From: Ichthyophis bannanicus
Taxonomy: Eukaryota > Chordata > Amphibia > Gymnophiona > Ichthyophiidae
Reading direction: 5' to 3'
Assembly: GCA_033557465.1 (NCBI GenBank)
Contig: CM066033.1
Span: 907,086,808-907,150,807, forward strand
DNA: 64,000 nt
The first letter of the stretch is position 1. The number at the start of each line of letters is the position of its first letter. The position numbers and the translations under genes were made by a program. Below the pieces are notes generated by a model, which did no database searches, was not told the DNA's origin, and saw nothing but the letters and a program-made list of their open reading frames with translations. Shown piece after piece: positions 1 through 10,184 of the stretch.

Positions 1-620
1 ATAACATCACTCCTTCCCATTCTAAAAGGAAAATGAGGTCACTATAGTTTTGAAAGAAGTAGCTGAAAAGGTGAAGAATACAAGAGATCACAGAAAGAGG
101 AATACAAGCATCTACAGGGTGGCCCAAAAAAAAGTGAGACCATCTCGTAAATTAAAAGCTTAAATAGTTTACTTATTTACGTTTTTTAGCTATATAACGT
201 CTTTATTTCGACAATTTCTGGTCGCCATCTTTGTTTTTTTTAATTTGTCAGTTGTTTACATCTGTCTTTTTGAATTTTTAAATAACTTATATGCTACGAG
301 ATGTTCTCACTTTTTTTGGGCCACCCTGTATATTTGGAAAAACTTAGAGAAGCCAGGAAAGTAGTCAAGAAAGCAAAGATACAAATGGAAGAAAAAATAA
401 CCAGTGCCGTAAAATGGGAGGGGGGGGGGGAGAAGACATTTTTCAGATATATTAGTGATAGGAGGAAGTGCAAAAATGGTATTGTCAGACTCAAAGATGA
501 AGGTGAGGAATATGTAGAAGCCGATGAGGATAAAGCAGAATTGCTTAACAAATATTTTTGTTCTGCATTTACAGATGAAGGGCCAGGAGCAAGACCTCAG
601 AAAAAAATCCAGAAATAGGA
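1..620 (+). mobile_element. CR1/L3-type LINE fragment (endonuclease-RT linker), split by a MITE
   Basis: The plus strand encodes, from about 330 to 600, a stretch typical of the segment between endonuclease and reverse transcriptase in CR1/L3 LINEs: a basic Lys/Glu-rich helix followed by FFRYISDRRK and later KAELLNKYFCSAFT, the usual DKAELLN-FF-SVFT landmark. Bases 1-112 look like the same ORF upstream of the MITE at 115-328. A G-run at 420-430 lies inside the coding region. The fragment ends near 615 at a stop and has no RT domain, so it is a dead remnant. Family assignment is from remembered CR1 landmarks, not from an alignment. Confidence 0.7.
115..328. mobile_element. 214-bp mariner-type MITE with TA target duplication
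   Basis: Both ends carry the same ~35-bp inverted repeat beginning CAGGGTGGCCCAAAAAAA, followed by GTGAGA and ATCTCGTA. TA dinucleotides flank it at 113-114 and 329-330. The interior is AT-rich and non-coding. TIR plus TA duplication is the signature of Tc1/mariner insertion. It interrupts the CR1/L3 ORF, so it is younger than that LINE. Confidence 0.85.
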
Positions 621-849
621 ATAGTAGTGAAGGGGATCTTTAACAATTTTCAGAAGACTGTGTTCACGAGGAAGTAGTAGGAAATGTCCTTTGACCTCCG
701 GTGCACCAGCGATCTATATTACAACACAGCTGCTGAAGTGAAGGAAAACAACGCTCTTCACTTCTGTGGCTGTAGGGAACTGTTGTTGATCCTGCCAGGA
801 GCCTCTGTAGGGAGGTGAGCCAGGGTCTCTAAAGCCTGCCGTGAGGCTC
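621..849. other. Unassigned spacer
   Basis: I see no coding potential or repeat I can name here. A weak TAGGAAATG/TTGACCTCC context precedes the minisatellite. Confidence 0.4.
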
Positions 850-1770
850 TTCAGAGAGGGGGGGGTCTAGGGCTTGAAATGGGCTGGGGTGGGGCCTAAG
901 ATTGGAAATGGGCTGAGTGGAGGAGCCAAAGTTTGGAAATGGGCTGAGTGGAGGGGGTTCTAGGATTGGAAATGGGCTGAGTGGAGGGGCCTAAGATTGG
1001 AAATGGACTGAGTGGGGGGGGCTAGGGTTGGAAATCGGCTGATTGGGGGAGGCTAGGACTGCAAATGAACTGATGGGGAGGGCTAGGACTGGAAATTGGC
1101 TTTTGGTGGGGTAGGATTGGAAATTGACTAAGTGTGGGGGAGCTTGGACTGGAAATGGGCTGATGTGGTGCTGGAATAGGATTGGAAATGGCTGATGGGA
1201 GGGCTAGTATTGGAAATGGCTGATGGGGGCTAGGATTGCAAATTGGCTGATGGGGATGGAATAGGATTGGAAATGGCTGATGATGGGGCTAGTATTGGAA
1301 ATGGCTGATGAGGGGGCTAGGATTGCAGATGGGCTGATGGGGCAGAGCTTGGTCTGGAAATGGGCTGATGGTGGCTGAAATAGGACTGGAAATGAGCTGG
1401 TTGGGGGGCTAGGACTGGAAATGAGCTGATGGGGGCTAGGACTAGAAATGGGCTGAGTGTGGGGAGCTTGGATTGGAAATGTGCTGATGAGGGGCTGGAA
1501 TAGGATTGGAAATGGCTGATGGGGGGCTAGTATTGGAAATGGGGGGCTGATGGGGGCTAGGATTGCAAATGGGCTGATGGGGGGAGCTTGGACTGGAAAT
1601 GGGCTGATGGGGGCTGGAATAGGACTGGAAATGAGCTGATTGGGGGTCTAGGACTAGAAATGTGCTGATGCGGGGGGATGGAAGAATGGAACTAGAAGGG
1701 AGTGGATGTTGGGTGGGGCTGGAACTAGAAAGGAGCTGATGTTGGGGGAGGACTAGAAAGGGATGGGGCT
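850..1770 (+). repeat. Minisatellite array 1 (about 38-45 bp degenerate unit)
   Basis: About twenty degenerate tandem copies of a unit reading roughly GGCTAGGATTGGAAATGGGC followed by TGATGGGG. Unit length varies and the G-run at the unit end changes in length. The long antisense ORF over the array tail (1725-2084) is low complexity and is not a gene. The plus strand is strongly G-rich, so intramolecular G-structures are possible (inference). Confidence 0.85.
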
Positions 1771-2423
1771 GGGGGAATCAGGATGGAGGGGGAAAAGATA
1801 TTTTCTGTGGGAGGGAAGAAAAATCTACGAGTGTCCGGGTAATGGCAGAGTAAGTGGGGATTGAGGATGGAAGGATAAAGGAATAAAGAAAGAAATGGAG
1901 GAAAGAGCAAAAGGGGAAAGATCAGTATGTTAAAGCAGATGTAGAAGAGAGAATGGAAAAAATCTAGAAGAGAGAAGAAAGGACAAATGGACAGAAGACA
2001 ATGGAGAATTACCAGACGACAGAAGAAACCAGAAGAAAGTGACTGGAGCAATTGCAATTGAAAAATAAAATGCCCAAACAACAAAATGTAGAAAAATACT
2101 TTTTTATTTTGAATTTATTAACTGGAATATGTCAGCTCTGGGAAATGTGTATCGCTAATGTCTTTGCGTTTTTGTTTAGTACAAGAGGAAATTAATTTAT
2201 AGTTTTATTTCTACAGTGTTGTTCTACATTCCAAGTTTGACTTTAAGGGTTCCCAATTTAATTATTGTCTTCCGATTTCTAAATTGTGATCCCTTGTTCC
2301 TTGTTTGGTGACGGTCTATGTTCTGCATGTGTAACCAAGCTGAGGCATTCTGTTCATGTAGTTTCTATTTGACAGTGCCTTTCGTTCTCTTTCCCCAGTA
2401 GGACATGTATTGGTATTCTCTGA
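1771..2423. repeat. Unique tail of the minisatellite-bearing repeat unit, copy 1
   Basis: An A/G-rich stretch ending in ACAACAAAATGTAGAAAAA (2078-2096) is followed by an AT-rich tail. The same order recurs at about 3900-4390: an AGAAGAA-rich block, an AAAATGG-CAACAAAA block, a TTTATTT tail, then a CTTGGTGAGGGTCGATGTT-like block. This shows that a unit of about 1.5-2 kb (minisatellite plus tail) is present twice. No ORF with family character is seen. Confidence 0.6.
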
Positions 2424-2639
2424 GATGTATTCAGGGGCGGCTCTATAATGAGGCCGAGTGAGGCGGTGGCCTTTAGCGGCAACTTTTTTGGGGCAGCAAA
2501 AATTGCCCCCAAAAAGCCTGCCTCATTTGGCCTTCCAAAAAAAAAAACCCGCAGAGGAGGCCGCGGGGCACTTCCTTCTGCCGCTGATAGTGGCTTCAGC
2601 AGCCAGTTTTTTTTTTAAATTTCCCTGGGGTGGGTGGGT

Positions 2640-3360
2640 GGGGGGGGGGGTCTAGGACTGGAAATGGGCTGATAGGGGGGTTAGGACCGGAGGTGGGCTG
2701 ATGGGGGGTGTTTAGGACTGGTAATGGGCTATGGGGGGCTAGGACTGGAAATGGGCTGATGAGGGGGTTAGGACTGGTAATGGGCTATGGGGGGGGTCTA
2801 GGACTGGAAATGGGCTGATGGGGGGGGGTTAGGACTGATAATGGACTATGGGGGGCTCTAGAACTGAAAGTGGGCTGATGGGGGGGTTAGGACTGGAAGT
2901 GAGCTGATGGGGAGTGTTTAGGACTGGTAATGGCTATGGGGGCTAGGACTGGAAATGGACTGATGTGGGGGGTTTAGGACTGGAAATGGGCTGATCGGGA
3001 GGGGGAAGGCTAAGACTGGTAATGGGCTATTGGGGGTGGCTAGGACTGGACATGGGCTGATGGGGGGGTTAGAAATGGAAATGGGCTGTTCGGGAAGGGG
3101 GCTAGAACTGGAAATGGGCTGATGGGGGTTTAGAACTGGAAATGGGCTGATTAGGGGGGCTAGGACAGGAAATGGGCTGATTGGGGGGGCTAGGACTGGA
3201 GATGGACTTATTGGGGGGGTTAGGACTGGTAATGGGCAGATGGGAGGCTAGCATTGGAAATGAGCTAGGACTGGTAATGGGCTGATTGGGGGGCTAGGAC
3301 TAGAGTGGGCTGAAGGGGGATAGGACTGGAAATGGGCTAATGGGGGAGGGGAGGAGAATG
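2640..3360 (+). repeat. Minisatellite array 2 (same unit as array 1), inside the hAT element
   Basis: Degenerate tandem units with the core GGACTGGAAATGGGCTGATG and G-runs, matching array 1 at 850-1770 in unit sequence and orientation. It begins directly after a G-run that follows the left TIR region. Confidence 0.85.
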
Positions 3361-3930
3361 CTGCTGGCCCTGGAAGAAAACTAAGGGCTAGGGCTACAAA
3401 TGGGCTGATGCGGGAGGATGGTAGAATAGGACTGGAAGGGAGAGGATAATGAGAGGGTCTTCCAGGGGAAGGAGGGGGTATGAAGGGAGCTGACACGGGG
3501 GAAGGAGGGGGCTGGAAAGGAGCTGACACCTGGGATATACTGAAGGGGGACTGGAAGGGAGCTGACACTTGGGGATGGGAGTGGTAGGTGGTTGGGTAAT
3601 GGGGAGGAGGCTGGAAGGGAGCTGACATGCAAATGGCACTGGAAGGGGGATGGACAGAGGGTAGGGCGACTGGAAGGGAGCTGAGTGGGGGGGGGCACTG
3701 AGAGTGGATGTGAGCTGATGTCTGGGATGGTATTTGGACTAGAAGGGGCTGGACAGTGGGGAAGGAGGGGGGCTGGAAGGGAATGGACGCCAGTTGCAGT
3801 CATGGGAATGCAAGGCGGTTGACATTGGAAGGTACTGGGAGGGAAGGACTGGAAAAGGGGCTGATACTGGGGAGGGTTACTGGAACTGGAAATGGGCTGA
3901 TAGAAGGAAGTGAAGAAAACAAAAGAAGAG
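3361..3930 (+). repeat. Variant minisatellite (GGAAGGGAGCTGACA unit)
   Basis: Downstream of array 2 the unit changes to a longer form, GGCTGGAAGGGAGCTGACA plus spacer, in roughly seven copies. Antisense ORFs here (for example 3381-3953) are Pro/Ser low-complexity artefacts of the repeat. Confidence 0.75.
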
Positions 3931-4794
3931 ATAAGAAATGACAGATGGACCATAGACCACAGAAAGAGAGCTAAGAGAAGACAGGAAAGCAGAAGCCTCA
4001 GATCGGGACCAGCATGATTAGAGAATAAAATGGTTAGACAACAAAACTAGAAAAAATAATTTTAGTTTAGTTTTAGTTATTGGACTTTGTGCTGGTTTTA
4101 TATTTTACACAGTATTGGGGAACTGCATCTCTTATTTATCTGATGTTGCACTGCATGTGGACTCTGGCTTCTTGGGGTTTCAATTTAAATTTAGTCTACA
4201 TATTTTTATTTTTACTTTAGATTGTGGTTACTTATTCTGTACTTGGTGAGGGTCGATGTTGCGAGTGTTTGACTGAGGTCAGGTGTTCTGTTAACATCGA
4301 TTTTGTACATAAAGATCTATACTATACTGTAGTAATTTGCCTTGTTCATCTTTTCAAAAAGGCTTATGAGTAGTATTTACAGTGATGCTTTTTTTGGATG
4401 TGCTCCTTATGTGAGTTTTGGAAGTTTGTGCTGATATGGTATAGTATGGTAAGTTTGCTCTTTGTTGTAGGGTTTTGTATTAGTTCACAATATGCTTGGT
4501 ACTGGAGAATAGTGGTTGTTGTTGTTAGTGAGATGATCAGAATCAGATTTTTTTTTAAAATATTGAGTTCTGTGGGTGAATGTCCTGGTTCTGCTCTGCA
4601 CCTACTGTGGATGCAAAATATATGTTGTAAAAGAAAAAGCAAGAACCATAACTCAGTTTATAACAACAAAATAAAAATGAGTTATAATTTAGTTTTATAA
4701 ACTGTGCTGTTGGTTCTTGCTGTCTTTTAGTTCCTTGGTGTGCAAACGGGACCGTAGCTATCCCTGTGCAAGCGGTGCAGCTGCATAGGGCAGA

Positions 4795-4886
4795 AAGGCT
4801 TGGGGGCGCATTTCGGCTGTCTGCTGTTGCCCTGCCGCCGCTGGCAGGACAATAGCAGGCAGACGAAATGTGCTCCTCAAGCCTTT
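4795..4886. repeat. Large imperfect hairpin 1 inside the hAT element
   Basis: Arms of about 42 bp: AAGGCTTGGGGGCGCATTTC ... CTGCC on the left and GGCAGG ... GAAATGTGCTCCTCAAGCCTT on the right, with a CGCCGCT-type loop. It lies in the right subterminal region of the hAT element. Confidence 0.8.
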
Positions 4887-4992
4887 TTGCAGCGCTTTAA
4901 GCAGGTCTGGTCCTTCCCTTCTCCGACGTGATGTCAGAGTAGGGAGGGACAGATCTTCTTAAAGTGCCGGCGCCTTTCAGATAGGGCTCATG

Positions 4993-5133
4993 GCCCCCTC
5001 TTCCTCCCCATACCTCCATCCAGCACTGCCTGCTCTTTCCCTGCTGCCGGCGCCTCCGTGAAAAAAAACAGAGGGTGACAGCAGCAGGGAAAGAGCAGGC
5101 AGTGCTGGACGGAGGTATGGGGGGAGAGGGAGG
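4993..5133. repeat. Large near-perfect hairpin 2 inside the hAT element
   Basis: Arms of about 54 bp (4993-5046 and 5080-5133) contain CAGCACTGCCTGCTCTTTCC and its reverse complement, and are separated by a 33-base loop with an A8 run. Arm identity is clearly over 90 percent by eye. Confidence 0.85.
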
Positions 5134-5377
5134 GCGTGTGTCCGAGCTGCAAGTCGCACAGGGTGCGCTTGCAGTTCGATATGGCCCTGTGTGCAAACAT
5201 CTTGCATTTCCTCCATATAATGTAATTGACCTTTTGGTTTGGTTCAGTCTCTGCTTGGATTTCTGAAAAAGCCCCGCCCCCCTCTAAGGTGGTGGTGGTG
5301 GTGGTGGGGGGGGGGGGGGCGCCTTTTCATACTTTGCCTCAGGCAGCAGATTGCCTTGAGCTGCCCCTGGATGTATT

Positions 5378-5637
5378 GGTTTAATATTTGCAGTGTTGCC
5401 TTTTGATAGGTAGAGTTTGGTGTTTTGTGAGTCGTGGTAATGCTGTTATGATAGTTTGCTGTGGGTTCTAAATGGGCAGTGTTTTTAGTACTTCCTAATG
5501 TGCCTGGCAGTTGGCACTGAAATATAGTAATGTAGAAATGTGGTAGTCTTTCTTTATCCAGACACTCATTAAGAGGTGTGCTAACATTATGCTAATATTT
5601 ATGCAAATGTGGCTCCTTATGCAAATGATGCCCCACA
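5378..5637. repeat. Continuation of repeat unit copy 1 beyond the hAT insertion
   Basis: AATATTTGCAGTGTTGCCTTT onward is related to 4371-4480 within the hAT cargo. No ORF is convincing. Confidence 0.5.
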
Positions 5638-5800
5638 ATGAGTCTTCACATATGGCCCCGCATCCTCCTTGGGCTGCCCCTGATTTGGGGAGCACTATGG
5701 AAGATCGAGGCCTCTGTGAGTAGTAATGTTTCCCAAGTCTCTGACCTTTCATTTCAAGTTGTGACTAAGCTAGGAGACTGTTGTCAGCTACTGAGTTGTT
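5638..5800 (+). pseudogene. Possible upstream piece of the ORF1-like retroelement interrupted by the Penelope element
   Basis: A short ORF starting ATG at 5638 runs into the left arm of the Penelope-like element at about 5801. Its end (VVTKLGD ... LLS) could join in sense with the ORF that restarts at 10661, immediately after the right arm. This is inferred from position and a weak recollection of the protein family; the joint is not proven. Confidence 0.3.
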
Positions 5801-6275
5801 CAGATCAGGATGAAATTCAATCCATAAACATACATATTAGAATTATGTAAATTAATAACAACGGGGAGTAAGAAAGACTTTTAATCACAATTTAATGCAC
5901 TTATTGCCAATAGTTATAGCCAACACATCAATGGTCCTCAAACTCCTCCACAAAATATTAACAACACAAAATATTTCATCTGCTTCAGAAAACTTATTCC
6001 AACATGTGCCTTCGATCCCACAGATCATTTAGTAATAACACTCTCTATTACATATATTTTCTCCATTTAACATTAATTCCACCCATCTCGCTCACGGAAT
6101 GTATGATTTCTAATAAAAAGCGCAAATCACACTTATCTCAGAGAGTCTCAATTGCTCCAGTGCTGCATGTTATGCCATCCAAGGCATTTTGCCACTTGTT
6201 TCTTCAGGGAGTTAAAAAGTAAAGCTTCATCAATACTGTTATAAGGAATGCATCACAAAATCAGCTCCATATCCC
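5801..6275 (-). repeat. Left inverted arm (PLTR) of the Penelope-like element
   Basis: The reverse complement aligns with 10185-10660, sharing for example TTTCATCCTGATCTG at the outer edge, AGAGAGTGTTATTA in the middle and CAGTATTG-TGAAGCTTTACTTTTT at the inner side. Arm divergence with compensatory changes in the ribozyme suggests the arms have evolved separately for some time. Confidence 0.85.
6155..6211 (-). ncRNA. Hammerhead ribozyme-like motif, left arm (decayed)
   Basis: On the minus strand: stem I CTCC, core CTGAAGA, a short stem II, AAAA where GAAA is required, stem III TGC...GCA, then CT and stem I GGAG. Stem III and stem I pairs differ from the right-arm copy by paired changes. Loss of the core G (GAAA to AAAA) and of the U that closes stem III would inactivate this copy. 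Confidence 0.6.
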
Positions 6276-6435
6276 TGAGGCCAGGTATGATTCCTTTCAA
6301 GTGCATGTTGATTTTGAGAAGTTCATTCGCAAATTAAAGCTGTGGATGTACTTCTCAGGATCCACTAATAATGGAGGAAATAGAGGGAGAGGAGCAATTG
6401 AGCCCTGAGAGGGTTAAGCATCCATTTAAATCCAC

Positions 6436-8443
6436 TTGATCCCCCCTGGCCCATTACATCCTGCCCTGTTAATGTTTCATCAACTAGTACTACATGACTT
6501 GGAGGTTGCAGAGCGTTCGAAATGTTTGAAAACTCTGCATACGTTATCTAAGGAAGAATGCAATACCTTAGCGGATTTGCGTTTAATGACAAATGTGGTG
6601 ATTAAGAGGGCAGAAAAGGGTGAGGCCATTGTCCTTTTAAAAAGAGCTGATTATTTGAGGGAGGCATATAGTCAGCTTAATGATGCTAGTAGAGGTGCTG
6701 GTAACTGATCCTACGGCTCAGTTACAGTTACGTATTAGGCATCTAACTCAGGTAGCTTATGAGTCCAAATATATTACTAAGAAAGTGTTTAGTTTTTTGA
6801 ATGTGGCCTCTCCGAATATTGCTATTTTTTGCCTTCTCCCTAAGATACATAAAAGTTTAGATCATCCTCCAGGAAGGCCAATTGTTTCAACTAGAGGGTC
6901 AGTGTTGGAACCCTTATCGATCTTTCTGGACTCTTTCTCTTGCCCATTGCCGAAGAAGATTCCTTCCTAACTGAGAGACACTTTGCACTTTTTAATAATT
7001 CTTTCAGAGAGTGAGGAACGATTGATGGGTAGAGAAATCATTCTAGTCACTTTTGACGTGTCCACATTGTACATGAGTATTCCCCAGCAGGAGGCGCTAT
7101 GAGTGGTAAGGGAAGCCTTACGAGATTGAGGAGATCTGGATGAGGATTATATTCATTTCCTAATGGAGATTCCTTCCATTGCTCTAAAGGAGAATTTCTT
7201 TGAATTTGATGATAAGAACTATCATCAACAGGAAGGGATAGCCATGGGGGCAACTTTTGCCCTGTCGATAGCGAATATCTTTATAGGGGCTTATGAAGTC
7301 AAATGGGTTTATAATTCTCCATTTTTACAGTGGATTGGCTTGTGGCGCTGATTCATAGATGGTATTTTTTTTGCTATGAATAGGCACACTTAAGCAATTG
7401 TATGAGTTCTATCATTGGCTTAACTCTTGTGACCCCCACATTTAATTTACAATTAATCATGACAAGTGACAGATCACATTTTTGGATGTGCTGGTCACCA
7501 TTGATGGAGAGGGCTGGCACATGACAATATTTCAAAAGAATATGGATTGTAATACCCTATTGGATTTTACGAGTGCTCATCCCTTGAGGTGGTGGGAGGG
7601 CCTACCGTTTTCACAATTCTTGCGGTACAGGTGGAATTGTTCAACTCTGGAGGAATTTAATATCCAATCAGCCACTTTGAAGTCAGCATTTAAATGTAGG
7701 GGTTATCCTAATAAAGTGGTTGAATGAGCATATAAAGGGCCAGCTATAATAACAGAGACTACTGTATCTATTGCGGTCTGAACGAGAAACCCCTCAGGAG
7801 GCTGATACTGAATCTACACATTTTAGCACCCAATACTCCCCGTTAGGTAAAAGGTTGCGACATATTGTGAGGAAACATTTTTCGGTGCTACAAGTTGCAC
7901 TGGGCCTTGCCAATAAACAGGCAAGGTTTGTATGGTCTCAATGTCGGAACCTGAAAGAAATTTTAAGTTCGTCTTGTATAGGAAAAGTGAGTTATGAAAG
8001 TGGGAGGTTTATTGGTCATTTGCCCTGTGGAGAATGCTCCATTTATATTATCTCTTTGGAGCTGAGCAAATTTAAGCATGGGGTGGGGGAATATGCCCTT
8101 CATTTTTTTATATTCTGTACTTCAAGCTATGTTATTTATATGGTGATTTGCCCTTGTGGCTTGAAATACAATGGTAAGACCATACACCCATTTCGAATTA
8201 GGATGAGGAAACATAGGAGTAGGATTCACTGTGTCCAAAAGGAAGCCCCCATGGTACAACATTGTATGGAGGCTAATCACTCATTTGAAGAGTTGCGATG
8301 CTTTTGTATTTGATTGGATTAGACAAGGACAGGCAGGTAGGATGAGAGAACAATTCTTATTATGCGTAGAGCAAAGATGGATATTCTATCTGAATACTAT
8401 CTGGTCAGCAGGTATGAACTCACAAATTGAATGGAGTGTTTAA
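6436..8443 (+). pseudogene. Penelope-like RT plus GIY-YIG endonuclease ORF, broken
   Basis: Fragments in all three frames line up in order. 6436-6970 give the N-terminal part and the GRPIVSTRGS motif. 7163-7351 contain GIAMGATFALSIANIF, and just after it FIDGIFF, where the family has a DD pair, so the second catalytic Asp is replaced by Gly. 7482-7727 give FLDVLVTIDGEG and HP motifs. 7771-8313 hold the GIY-YIG region (YVIY then CPCGLKYNGKT at residues 120-137 of that piece; 8128-8181) and SFEELR near the end. RT would copy the element RNA and GIY-YIG would nick the target. Frameshifts near 6700, 7000, 7360 and 7730 disable it. Confidence 0.85.
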
Positions 8444-8462
8444 ATAGTTCTCTGTACCATTT

Positions 8463-9775
8463 ATTTTTATTTTATTTATTTAGCTGTATTTATATCCCGC
8501 TTTTCACCGGGTCAAAGCGGCGTTACATAGAGGGGTGGGGAAATTAAGTATAGGGCGAGGCCATCACCGAGGAGGCAACATTGATGATTTTGACGTAGGA
8601 CAGACTTTGGACATGGGACAAACTTTGTACATTGACAAGATAGTGTAGCTTTGATTCAGAGGTTCATGGTGGGCGAGATCAGTGGTTAGTGCGCTTTCCG
8701 GTGGGAGTCGTGATGAAGTATTCCTGGAAAAGGAAGGTTTTTAGCTGTTTTCTGAAGGATAGTAGGTCGGCATTGTTTCTGAGACAGCTTGGTAGGGAAT
8801 TCCATAAGGATGGAGCATAAAGTTCAAAGGCTCGGTTGCAGGTCCGTTGCGAGCATTTAGTTCTTTTGTGGGGGACTGTGAGGGAATTGCTGGAGGCTTG
8901 TCTGGTAGTTCTGCCGTGGGCTGGACGAGACAGTAGGGTGCGAAGCTGGGTGTTCTGTGTTTGATGGATGGCTTTGTGGGTGAGTAGGATGGCTTTGTAT
9001 TTAGTCCTCGCTTCCAGGGGAAGTATGTGAAGGTCTTTGAGTATTGGGGTGATGTGGTCGGTTTTCTTTGCTCTCTGGATGATTCTTGCTGTGGTGTTCA
9101 GTGCTGTTCGGAGGGGGTTGGTCTGTGCAGCTGGAAGGCCATGGTAGATTATGTTGCAGTAGTCCAGATGTGGGAGTGTTGTGGCTTGCATCACTGTTCG
9201 GAAGTCTTGATGTTCAAGAAGGGGTCTGAGACGTTGCACTGTCCTTGCCTTATGGAATATAGTTCCGGAGGTTTTAGTGATTTGTTGTTTTAGGGTGAGG
9301 GCTTGGTCAATAATGATGCCAAGATATCTTATTTGTGGTTGTATTTGAATGCTTGTGGTTCCTATGTTGAGGTGTGTAGGTGGTGTGAAGTCAGGGTCTT
9401 TTGTCACTATGAGGGCTTCAGTTTTCTTTATGTTGATGGATAGGTTGTTTGCTTGTAACCAGTCGGATACCTCGGAGAAGCATGCTGATAGATGGGTGTT
9501 TGTTGGGTTTGTGGTTGTTATGGGGGCGTAGAGCATGATATCATCAACATATATGTGGAAGCTGATGTTGTGAGTGCATATGACTGAGCAGAGTGGTTGG
9601 AGGTAAATGTTGAAGAGCATGGCTGATAGCGTGGATCCTTGGGGTACTCCTTGGTGTTGCTGGAACGGGGGGGGGGGGGAGGTCGAAGTGCTGGTACGGA
9701 TTAATTGTTGTCTGTTGGTTAGGTAGGATTGGAACCACTTTAGTACCATAGTTTATTATGTTATTTGTACAAAAC
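8463..9775 (-). mobile_element. LINE (L2/Rex1-like), minus strand, with 3' tail, inserted in the PLE
   Basis: Minus-strand ORF 8679-9749 (356 aa, uninterrupted) encodes an RT middle to C-terminal region: GVPQGSTLSAMLFNIYL, then YVDDIMLY (the catalytic box, normally YADD), a LGIIID thumb motif, LDYCN and a C-terminal SLWNSLP...FRKQLKTFLFQ. Its 3' end at 8463-8530 reads, on the minus strand, AAGCGGGATATAAATAC then AAATAAATAAAATAAA, a usual L2-group tail. The 5' side is truncated. The same family recurs at 47440-48060. Confidence 0.85.
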
Positions 9776-9900
9776 CGTACCATAGTTTATTATGTTATTT
9801 GTAACAAAACTATTTGTTCAATGTAAACCGCCCCTGATCGCTGGAAGAGGCGGTATAGAAAAACTGTCAAATAAATAAAATAAATAAATAAAATCTATGT
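9776..9900 (+). mobile_element. LINE 3' end in plus orientation, abutting the minus-strand LINE
   Basis: TGTAAACCGCCCCTGATCGC followed by GGCGGTATAGAAAAAC and an (AAATAAAT)n tail is an L2-type 3' terminus in the opposite orientation to 8463-9775. The junction is marked by a tandem duplication of ACCATAGTTTATTATGTTAT (9746 and 9780). This could be an independent insertion or an inversion product. Confidence 0.6.
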
Positions 9901-10184
9901 AGATGGAAGTGAGTTTGTTCCCTTTAGGTACTAGTGAATGCTGGGCATTGTGGTTCTTTTGGGGCTGATTAGGTGGAATTAGTGTTATCTAGAGCGCCGG
10001 TGCTGGCATTGGTTTGAAGGGTCCAATGGAGATCAGTTATAGGGAATAATCTGGAGTGTATGATTTAGTGAGAGAAGATCAAGTGGGAGGTATGTCTGGG
10101 GTGGGAAGTGATGTTATAGATTTGTGCTTGTGAATAACATTTTTATAGAGTTCTGTTTTGAGTGTAAAATTTTGCAATGGTGTA
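9901..10184 (+). other. Residual 3' region of the Penelope-like element
   Basis: Sequence between the inserted LINE tail and the right arm. No ORF is recognisable. It is assigned to the PLE by position only. Confidence 0.4.

Larger units (their letters stand above)
2432..5369. mobile_element. hAT-like non-autonomous DNA transposon, 2.94 kb, 8-bp TSD
   Basis: The left end begins CAGGGGCGGCTC and the right end is the reverse complement of CAGGGGCAGCTC, with further imperfect inverted similarity (GAGGC/TGAGGCA). An identical 8-bp direct repeat GATGTATT flanks it at 2424-2431 and 5370-5377, as expected for hAT insertion. No transposase ORF is present, so it is non-autonomous. Its cargo is a second copy of the minisatellite plus tail (2640-4390) and two large hairpins (4795-4886, 4993-5133). 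The sequence resuming at 5378 (ATATTTGCAGTGTTGCCTTT) resembles the inside of the element near 4376, so the element landed in a repeat related to its own cargo. Confidence 0.8.

Noticed and set aside
3248..3953. Long minus-strand ORFs rich in Pro and Ser
   Set aside because: They are translations of the minisatellite; frames stay open because the unit lacks stops, and no domain is present.
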